NCBI GenBank assembly: GCA_947497145.1
Contig: CANMFQ010000029.1
Location: 1-46,743, forward strand
Direction of reading: 5' to 3'
Source: an uncultured Flavobacteriaceae bacterium
GTDB taxonomy: Bacteria > Bacteroidota > Bacteroidia > Flavobacteriales > Flavobacteriaceae
Length of the DNA: 46,743 bases
Made by a program: the position numbers and the translations under genes. Below the pieces are notes generated by a model that searched no databases, was not told the origin of the DNA, and worked only from the letters and a program-made list of their open reading frames with translations. The stretch's first letter is position 1. The number at the start of each line of letters is the position of its first letter. This document shows positions 37,601 to 45,300 of this stretch, one piece after another.

Positions 37601-38366
37601 TTAACTCATTACTGCCCGACATTTTTTTAAGTGTATTAACCGTAGCTCCACCAACGCCTAACATGAACATGTGGGCACCTTCCATTTTAAACTTATTTGC
37701 TAACTTCACAGGGTTTGCTATCTCAGGGCGCTGTGTTGTAGAACCATCACTGCAAAAAATTGCAGGACTATCTTTAGTAGGGTTTTCACCTGAGGAATAC
37801 CCTGTAGGGACGCCATCAGTAAAAAATAAGAGTATATCAGGTACATTCAAGTCATCAACGGCCAACATAGCAGCCTGCCAATTGGTTCCTCCTTCTTCTC
37901 CATATACATCTCTGAAATTTTGATTATTAACACTAGGATTATCAACAACACCAAAGTAATCTGAAACCTGTGAGACATAAGCATCATCAACAACCTTATA
38001 ATCATTAACTATTCTTGCTGTAGAAGCAAACTCAACAATAGCAACACGAGTTCCGGTACAAACCAAAGAGTTAAGAAAAACAAGTGTTCCATCTTTTACA
38101 GCATTAATTTCATCAATAGTATCAATAGAATTAGATTCATCTAAGACTAAAATAATATCTATAGCACCACAAAGCGCTGTTAATTGAGGATTGTTGTCAG
38201 GATTATCTGTAGGGTCAGCACAATCACCACTCACACCATAACAATCAGTACAATACGTTATCTGACCATGCAGCGCAGCAGGTATTACCAAAAACAAAAA
38301 AAATAGTATTATCAAACTATTTTTAATTGAAAAACATTTATAACGATCAAAAAATTGCATCCCCAT
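34653..38366 (-). CDS. T9SS surface protein: VWA, SprB repeats, MopE motif, modules A and B
   Basis: 1237 aa from ATG 38366; a frame from TTG 38393 adds nine weak residues. A signal segment ends at AALHGQ. The VWA domain (about 70-290) has an intact MIDAS: DESNS (D76, S78, S80), the Thr of GGTNW and TDG. SprB-type repeats (NVSCFGANDGEI, NVHCYGDNSGSA, and a degenerate third) have GGVPPYTYLW cores. One type A repeat leads into unrecognised module A (about 628-814). A MopE-like metal motif CDGIDNDNDGEIDEG (about 983-1002), unrecognised module B (about 1006-1139) and a T9SS sorting domain from about 1153 complete it. VWA plus SprB repeats fits metal-dependent adhesion or gliding. Modules A, B and the sorting domain recur in the giant protein at 42315. 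Confidence 0.85.
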   Translation of the reverse strand: MGMQFFDRYKCFSIKNSLIILFFLFLVIPAALHGQITYCTDCYGVSGDCADPTDNPDNNPQLTALCGAIDIILVLDESNSIDTIDEINAVKDGTLVFLNSLVCTGTRVAIVEFASTARIVNDYKVVDDAYVSQVSDYFGVVDNPSVNNQNFRDVYGEEGGTNWQAAMLAVDDLNVPDILLFFTDGVPTGYSSGENPTKDSPAIFCSDGSTTQRPEIANPVKLANKFKMEGAHMFMLGVGGATVNTLKKMSGSNELIPQGHDNLGNSDYIVESNFSELTRCFVALASSFCPFSGTVSATDVCTDNTAGIAQISISNTTTQFDYVYYNESTKESLGSGLGVNSPLILDGLAAGEYRVEVKLNVSSSDCERKETHYFEINELPSPTLVSNITNVSCFGANDGEITVTAAGGVPPYTYLWTTSNGTGLQPTIKDQISLSSGDYEVVVTDSQGCAVAKMITVTEPGQLLVTAGADVIIDCNTEIGELTLDGSGSETGNHIVYLWTTIDGAIVRNAETLFPTINKVGTYVLTVTNTLTNCSNTDAVNVSVKNLINTKNSKKTVCRGSILNLNNLVSVQGGAFAPQGNGLNGNMLDTATFGLGTSHTYTYTNTANSLCPTEELITIVISEGEVDKECRVIDADFCDANTAPFYNFYWHAMDSVSGSSFFSQNEDHKLSFVTYKNGTALITGKTQQSGCSVELYIFLKDKKNWAEWTADGGGFKEQGCAGTIKEAMQYYLIDGTKSYIKTKGNCIEEGVYKVTQRPDPNDRNTPNLGGHLGPGGALWDSNKGAEGLASWAWMGPEGNERKWTIDFNFLLDCETAKTCIIKEHDTLACSMLNTFENVHCYGDNSGSATVHVTGGVPPYTYLWDNGETNSTATKLSAGLHTVTVVDGENVKAQASAVIEEPSLLTYEVTVESNVSAYGLSDGVATILVDGGEKPYAYLWDNGENTARVTALEAGEHSVSITDANGCQKTCIVSISQPSPLAVEICDGIDNDNDGEIDEGLDCESIAFARYESNNNCFIENGFKKWGWTNTFEKEGDYILDLYAGAIQCDVNNGKKIGNVLVNYHSGSVLVSVELLNGFTMTSGYLYVGDTLYPTRENKRTIAPEHFPYKSGLLDDKVAFQFPSVNVNSISGELYIIVQLNLGNKREAEGKASKTKITTYPMTFKNDLNLSVQINYDAQLEIEMFDVNGRKIMTKKRKRVKAGANNVHLNVSSLAPEVYFLKIDTGKEKIIKKVMSEK

Positions 38367-39056
38367 TTTTATTGCCTTATGGCGTTCTCCCAAGTTTATA
38401 TAACGACCTTATCCTGACTTTTTCGTTTATCTGCAAATGATGTATTATCACCCTAATCTTATCATTTTTGAGTTCAGAAGCCATAGCTGTGCAACAAAAA
38501 AAAGATTTCAATATGACACAAAAGCTATAATTCTTTGTTCCAAACAAAAAGTCAAAACGAGCTCAACAGCAACATAGATAAACTATGCAAACAATATAAG
38601 TTGTACAATGATACAATAGCAATTACCCCCTTATTACCAGTTAAAAAATGGCCGCCACAAGCAACTTTGCTCATTAAGTTTATCGCCTCACTGTAAAAGA
38701 ACACGTATTTATTTTAACCTTTCTTCTATGAATATGAAACGGGGTCAAAAATAGGATTAATTATTGCTTTAGATGTATCAAGTTAAAGATGGTGTTATAT
38801 GAATAATTTTATTTTACTTATTCGATATAATGCAAATAAATTCTTCAAACAACCATTTTTGGTATCTACAATCAATTTTAACTACAATTACAGTGGGTAT
38901 CAGTTCTATTAGTACATGATTATATACACCTTTTTTAAAGTATACTTTACAAACATTTCACCATAGAAGAACAGCACAAAAACTCCTTAATTGAATGGAA
39001 TAATTGGGTATTACAAATCATTATTTTTGTTATGTCTATATACGCTAAAACTTCGT
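38367..39056. other. Gene-free gap, about 690 bp
   Basis: AT-rich, with no protein-like frame, no strong hairpin for the esterase gene end, and no convincing promoter pair for the VWA gene found by eye. The TTG-initiated extension of the VWA gene occupies 38367-38393. Confidence 0.4.
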
Positions 39057-40874
39057 TTAATCTAACAGTGGTGTTGTAGCATGAGTATCTTCAATAAAAA
39101 TTAATGAATCGAATAATTTTGGAAATTGGAGGTGATAAATATCTCTTTCTTCTTCCTTCGCATAACCAATTAACCTTGTTGCACCAATAATTTTATCGGT
39201 TTTTAATTCTTGATTCAAGGCATAAAAATCAAGATAAAAAGCATTTCCGTTTAAGGCAAGTACATTTTCCCAAAGGGGAATTTCGATTGACTGCATCTTC
39301 ACTTGTTTAAGCTTATCATTATAAAAGTGGTCACCATTAATAAATTTATTCTCTATATATGAATAACTTCCGTTTAACGTAGTAAGACCAATAGCATGAT
39401 AATCATTTCCAAATTCTCGCTTTAAATCTCTACCCATTATGCCTATTTCGTTATCTGCAATAACTTCTTTTGAAATATGTGCATTATGAGCCCAAACAAT
39501 AATTTTATTACTTTTATTTTTTGCTAAATAAGAAACTCTATCAGCCATTATTTCATCACGGCTTTGAAAAGGCTTTTTATTCTTAATATTTACATAGTTG
39601 ATATATGTGTTTTTCCCATTAAACAAAATTTCCTTTAAGGGTTCGGTAAGTACATTTGTTTGGTTTAAGTGTTTTTCAATAGCCACTATGTTATCATAAA
39701 TATCAGCACCTAATTTATATTGCCTTTTTGAACTTACAGACGCTTCTTTTAAAACGTTGGACTTTAATTTTTTAATGAGCTTTTTTAATTTTTTATCATT
39801 TTCAGGCTTACTATTACTATATAATAGGTCATAAAAAGCCCAAAAAGAATCATCGCAGCCTTTGAATTTAACATTATAATTGGTACGATTACCTTTGTAC
39901 CATTGTAAAAAAGATTTCATTTCCTTTGTTTGATAAATTGAAAATAAACGTTTACTAATTAAACTATCTATAGGGCTTTTAGATAGTTCATTATTTAAAA
40001 GTTCAATGTCATCATACGCACTTTCTAAAACAACCAGATTAAATCCCTTTTCTGCTATTAGTCTCTTTGTAATAATTTCTCTAAGGCGGTAAAACTCCGA
40101 AGTTCCATGCGTACTTTCTCCGATAGAAACAATCCTTTTAGTTGCCAATTTTTCTAGTAAGGGATTTAAACTTGCAATTAAATTAGCATCTGTTGATAAA
40201 TCTATTGGTTTAGATGCCTTCTGTATTGAAGTTTTAAGTTCCTCATCATTATAGTCTTTTAAATAGACTTTAGGTGTTTCTTTTAAAGTCTGAATATCTT
40301 TACCATCAATAGTAATTTTAAAATCATCAAACCACGCAGTTCCCGTCCCTCCCAAAATTCCAGCAACATAAATAGCATTGGCATCCCTTGATAGGGGTAA
40401 TTTTATAGTATATGCTTTCCAATCATTGGTTCCTTCAATTTTTAACTTCTGCATACTTTCAAACGCTAAAGACTTTTTAGCATTTAGCCCATCTATACGC
40501 ATCAGCAGACCAACAAACCCTTTTACGTTTTCGTATTTTATGCGGCCCGTAAGACTTATAGTATCGCCAGTATAATTTGCGGGAATCCTGTACGTAATGC
40601 AGGCAAATTTATCTTTTTGATCAGAAACTACTTTCCCTACATAATTATCACCTTCCAATTTTTCTCCTGTTACATGGTCACCATCCAAATTCCTATAACT
40701 TCCCCATTCAAACCAACCTTTGGGCATCACTTTTTTTTCTGAATCAAAATCATCAAAATTTAAATTGTATTTTTTTTGAGCTTGCATATTAGCATGGAAT
40801 ACTAAAACGACTAAACCAAATAGATATGTTTTTATATTATGCATTACTCGAGCGTTTTTTAGAATAGTTATCAT
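39057..40874 (-). CDS. Secreted erythromycin-esterase-family protein with N-terminal beta domain
   Basis: 605 aa. The signal peptide is best from the second ATG (40844, MHNIKTYLFGLVVLVFHANMQAQ); ATG 40874 adds ten residues. Residues about 35-195 form a jelly-roll or CBM-like domain (FDDFKITIDGK end). The C-terminal about 400 residues are the Ere/ChaN-like fold: IGESTHGTSEF (E253, H256, E260), VVLESAYDD, KGCDD, and WAHNAHIS (H463, H466). The family includes macrolide esterases EreA/EreB, but most Bacteroidota members are uncharacterised hydrolases and the fusion to a secretion signal and beta domain is not the resistance form. Antibiotic resistance should not be assumed. It is a single gene on the minus strand. 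Confidence 0.82.
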   Translation of the reverse strand: MITILKNARVMHNIKTYLFGLVVLVFHANMQAQKKYNLNFDDFDSEKKVMPKGWFEWGSYRNLDGDHVTGEKLEGDNYVGKVVSDQKDKFACITYRIPANYTGDTISLTGRIKYENVKGFVGLLMRIDGLNAKKSLAFESMQKLKIEGTNDWKAYTIKLPLSRDANAIYVAGILGGTGTAWFDDFKITIDGKDIQTLKETPKVYLKDYNDEELKTSIQKASKPIDLSTDANLIASLNPLLEKLATKRIVSIGESTHGTSEFYRLREIITKRLIAEKGFNLVVLESAYDDIELLNNELSKSPIDSLISKRLFSIYQTKEMKSFLQWYKGNRTNYNVKFKGCDDSFWAFYDLLYSNSKPENDKKLKKLIKKLKSNVLKEASVSSKRQYKLGADIYDNIVAIEKHLNQTNVLTEPLKEILFNGKNTYINYVNIKNKKPFQSRDEIMADRVSYLAKNKSNKIIVWAHNAHISKEVIADNEIGIMGRDLKREFGNDYHAIGLTTLNGSYSYIENKFINGDHFYNDKLKQVKMQSIEIPLWENVLALNGNAFYLDFYALNQELKTDKIIGATRLIGYAKEEERDIYHLQFPKLFDSLIFIEDTHATTPLLD

Positions 40875-41296
40875 TGTAATTGCCTTATCTAAGAACTCAT
40901 ATTGTATAAAAATAGGTCTATATTAGTCTGTCTTAATGAGTTTTGTGTAATTTTTAACGATAGTGTTGCTACTTTTAATTTCAAAATACACCCTAAGTGA
41001 ATTGTACAAAAGGGTACTTAAAACTTCTTTTTACAAACAAAAATACTGTTGACAAAAAAAGTAGTTTAACTCGCTTTTAATGGCATTTTTTACTGTGAAG
41101 TATAATTTTCATGTGGTAGACGTAATTAGCGTAACTAAACCAACTAAACTGGTAGAAAGTAAGAACGACTAAACTCTTATGTATATTTACCAGTAAAGGC
41201 AACTGACATACACACTTGTTGTTTGGTTGTTAAAAATTTCAATTAGATAACATTAAGTTTTCACGCTTATTTTGCGAACTCACCCATCAAGCTACG
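40875..41296. other. Gene-free gap, 422 bp
   Basis: Probable leader region of the esterase gene. A weak dyad ACCA-7-TGGT lies near 41140-41155. No coding frame and no terminator for the DUF2007 gene were recognised. Confidence 0.35.
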
Positions 41297-41707
41297 CTAA
41301 TTCTTAAACTCGTTTTTGCATCTTTTGCATTTATAAAGTTTTTTAACATAAAGCGGGTAAACCATTATTAAAAATGAAATGATTATTGAGGCGACACCTT
41401 TTATACCTTTTACAGATTTATACCCAGTATATAATTCAGTGGATTTGCATTTGGGACATTTTAAGAGCTCATCATTATCATCTGTTAAAGGAGAAGTTTC
41501 TATTTCAGTAATAATACGGGTAGATTTTTCAAAATCCTTTTGATTTACTTTGAGTTTTATTCCTCCAAGTGCAACATTCATCATGGGATCAATCGTAATC
41601 ATTTCCTCATCAAAGAGGAAACTATCAATTCCTGAATTTTCCAATTTAATTCTAAAAACATGTGCCTCAGGGGCATTATCAAAAGTTTTAATTGTTGTTA
41701 AACCCAT
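41297..41707 (-). CDS. DUF2007 domain protein with zinc ribbon and transmembrane helix
   Basis: 136 aa from ATG 41707; the longer frame starts at GTG 41734 and adds nine residues that are less like the family. The N-terminal DUF2007 (about 1-75: TTIKTFDNAPEAHVFRIKLE, SGIDSFLFDEE) is called a putative signal-transducing domain, role unknown. A split zinc ribbon (CPKC ... CKRC) flanks a single transmembrane helix (IIISFLIMVYPLYV), giving an unusual arrangement in which the cysteine pairs lie either side of the hydrophobic segment. Function is unknown; a membrane-associated metal-binding regulator is only a guess. Confidence 0.78.
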   Translation of the reverse strand: MGLTTIKTFDNAPEAHVFRIKLENSGIDSFLFDEEMITIDPMMNVALGGIKLKVNQKDFEKSTRIITEIETSPLTDDNDELLKCPKCKSTELYTGYKSVKGIKGVASIIISFLIMVYPLYVKKLYKCKRCKNEFKN

Positions 41708-42260
41708 TGTAGTGCATTTTTTAAATTCGTTCACTTAGTACTATTAATACAAAGTAACTATTACTGGCATTTTATAAAATTTGCTATCACGTATTCGTAA
41801 TCCTCATCATAGTAGACTAGCTTTTATTGCCAAGCCTTACCTACGTCTTTTTTTAAACAAAATTCATTTGAGCCACTTACAAGTTGTTTAAATATACAAA
41901 ATTACCATGAAAATCACAATTGACACCCCTATGAGAACAACCACGTTTTATTCTCAATAATAGCAATTTAGTTATCAAACAGCATACAGAAACCAAGTTG
42001 CTTTTGTTCTATGTTGCCGTCATTCATTTGCATATCATGGCTACAGAAATGTTGAACAAGTTTGAATGAGTCATTTGATCACTATATTGGTATAACATCC
42101 ATTTAACTATAAACTTAGGCAGCTTAATTTTACGTAACAGCAAGTGTAATTCACAGTTAACATACAAAAAAGTAGACTTCACAACTTACTTTTTGTTTTG
42201 CAGTAATAATAGCACATCTTTGACATTCCAAATCTTATTATGCTTAACCTACTTAATGCT
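41708..42260. other. Gene-free gap, about 550 bp
   Basis: It holds the leader region of the DUF2007 gene. No protein-like frame or promoter pair was found by eye; the only clear structure is the terminator at its right edge. Confidence 0.4.
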
Positions 42261-42290
42261 AAAAGCCCTAACAAAACTGTCAGGGCTTTT
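42261..42290 (-). terminator. Terminator of the giant repeat protein gene
   Basis: AAAAGCCCT (42261-42269) pairs with AGGGCTTTT (42282-42290), with an inner ACA/TGT pairing around the loop. U-runs are available on both strands. It lies 25 bp beyond the stop at 42315. Confidence 0.8.
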
Positions 42291-42314
42291 TCTTATTTAA
42301 CAATAGCTATATCA

Positions 42315-45300
42315 CTATTTTCTAGACATGACTTTCTTTATTATTTTTTCTTTTCCTGTATAAATAACTAAGAAATAAACATCGGGTGCGAGACTTGCAA
42401 CATTAAGATGCACATTGTTTGAACCAGCTTTCACCTGTTTCCCTTGTTTAGACATTATCTTTCTACCGTGTACATCAAACATGTGAATATCTAATTGGGC
42501 ATCATATGATATGGTAACACCTAAATTAAGGTCATTCTTAAAGGTCATTGGATAGGCCGTAATTTCTGTTTTTGAAGTTTCATTATTCGCGACTCCACTA
42601 GTACAAGTATGCCCGTGAACAATAATATGAACCTCGTCTAAATCACTCACATCTACAGCTTCAAACTCATAGCTAGTTACATCATTAAGTGTTCCTGATT
42701 TATAAGGATATTGACCTGGGGCATCTATAGCCGTGTTACCTTTCATTGGATAAGGTTTGTCTCCTATATACAACTGAGCTTCATCCATAACAAAACCACT
42801 AAGAAGCTCAATCTTAACAGTTACAGAACCATCATGGTAACTAACCATAACATTACCCGATTTGGCGCCTTTACTGATATCACATTTAGCAGCACCTCCA
42901 TAAAATTCCATCATATAATCACCTTCACCTGGTAATTTATTTGTCCATCCCCATCGTTTGAAGCCATCATCAATAAAACATCTATTACCTTCACTATATC
43001 TAGCAAAAGACGTTTCGCATGAGCTTGTGGTATTACAATTAGATTCTTCATCTACTATAACCGTTATATTAGCCGTTTCCTCATCACAATTGGACGTTAC
43101 CGTGTACTTAATGATATAATCGCCGGGCTCTAAACCTGTAGTATCAAAAGTTTCATTAGCTATAACACCCCCACTAGTAGTCTCATAAGTACCTCCTGTT
43201 TCTGTAACCAAGGTAGAAAGATCTACTTTCACACCTTCACATACTGTAATAGCAGCATCATCACCAGCAGATGCATTATCTTCTTGTACGGTAACAGTTA
43301 TGGTTGCCGTATCATCAGAACAAGGCGAACCTACTGCTGTGGTAACTGTATAAGTAATTTCATAATCACCAACATCTAAGTCTGTGGTATTGAAATTTGT
43401 TCCCACTAAACCTTCACTAACCGTTGTTTCTGAAAAAGCACCTCCATCAACATCTACTAAATCAGCAAGGTTTACCGTAGTTCCTTTACAAACCGTAGTT
43501 TCGTTATCATCACCTGCATTAGGCTTGTCAACAACGGTTAATTTTAATAGGTTATCTGCTGCGCAACCTTCTCCTTTTACAGTTATCATTTTATCACCGG
43601 CTGAACCCTGATACGTTTCATTGTTCACTGACCAAGTGTACATATCAGAAGAACATATAGTCGCCTCTGTGATAACAGGTTCAGGCTTTTCTTGTACGGT
43701 AACAGTTATGGTTGCCGTATCATCAGAACAAGGCGAACCTACTGCTGTGGTAACTGTATAAGTAATTTCATAATCACCAGCACCTAAGCCTGTGGTATTG
43801 AAATTTGTTCCCATTAAACCTCCACTAACCGTTGTTTCTGAAAAAGTACCTCCATCAACATCTACTAAATCAGTAAGGTTTACTGTAGTTCCTTTACAAA
43901 CCGTAGCTTCGTTATCATCACCTGCATTAGGCTTGTCAACAACGGTTAATTTTAATAGGTTATCTGCTGCGCAACCTTCTCCTTTTACAGTTATCATTTT
44001 ATCACCAGCTGAACCCTGATACGTTTCATTATTCACTGACCAAGTGTACATATCAGAAGAACATATAGCCGCCTCTGTGATAACGGGTTCAGGCTTTTCT
44101 TGCACGGTGACAGTTATAGTCGCAGTATCATCGGAACAAGGCGAATCTGCTGCTGCGGTGACCGTATAAGTAATTTCATAACCACCCGCATTCAAACCTG
44201 TTGTATTGAAATTTGTCCCCGTTAAGCCCCCACTAGTAGTTGTTTCTGAAAAAGTACCACCTGTAACACTTACTAAATCGAGAAGGTTTACGATACTTCC
44301 GGCACAAACCGTAACCTGATTATCTTCACCAGCATTAGTAGGTTCTTTTTCAATAACTGTTACCTGAGCAGTGTCCTTTCCACAATCGTTTTCTGCGGTG
44401 TAAGTGTACACATTACCTATCCGATCACTCCATAGACCATCTTCATCTGCATCATTTAAAACAGCAAACAACTGAGCGTCTGTTGGCTCTGTTCCCTTAC
44501 ATATAATCAACTCACCATCCTGACCTGCATTAGGTACTTGCTTTTTGGTAACTGTTACAATAGATATATCCGACCCACAAACAGGAGATGATACGGTATA
44601 GGTATATACATTATCTACTGGCCCACTCCAATCACCACCAATATCTGCTCCTATTAATTGGTCAAACAATTCCTGATTCGTAGGAGTTTCTCCTTCACAT
44701 ATTTGTAGAATAGCATTCATACCAGCGTTTGGTTTTGCTCCTTCTTTTACTTCAACTGTTGCCGTGTCCGTTCCACAAGCATTAGTTACAGTATATGTAT
44801 ATATGCCATTAGCATCTGGTGTACTCCATTTTCCATGGGGATCTGCATTGGTTAGTTGTGCAAATAACATATCATTAGAAACGGTTTCTTCTTCACATAC
44901 CGAAAGCACTCCATTTTCTCCAGCGTTTGGTGCTTTCAAGTTATTGATGGTTAGGTAAGCTTTATCTTCACAACTACCAGCTCCTTTGACAGTGTATTCA
45001 TAATACTCCTGCGTTTTAACCCAAGAACCACCTTTATCTGGATTTCCTTCTAATGCTGCGAAAAGTTCGTCATTAGTAGGCTGATGATTTTCGCATATCG
45101 TAATGTCACCATCAATACCAGCATTAGGTTTCACCACATAGGTTACTGTAACGGTTGCTGTATCTTCAGAGCAATTTTCCGAACCACCCACCGTGTATGT
45201 ATAAACGCCATTTACAGGATCACTCCAGGTACCGCCTTCATCGGCGTCAGTTAATGCTGCAAATAAATCGTCATCCGTTACTTTATCGGTTTGACATACG

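Noticed and set aside
39057-40874. Macrolide resistance gene
   Set aside because: Family membership alone does not support resistance; the protein is exported, fused to another domain and not on a mobile element.
43384-44019. Two near-identical plus-strand frames opposite the giant gene
   Set aside because: They are antisense shadows of the 408-bp duplication, not a duplicated gene.
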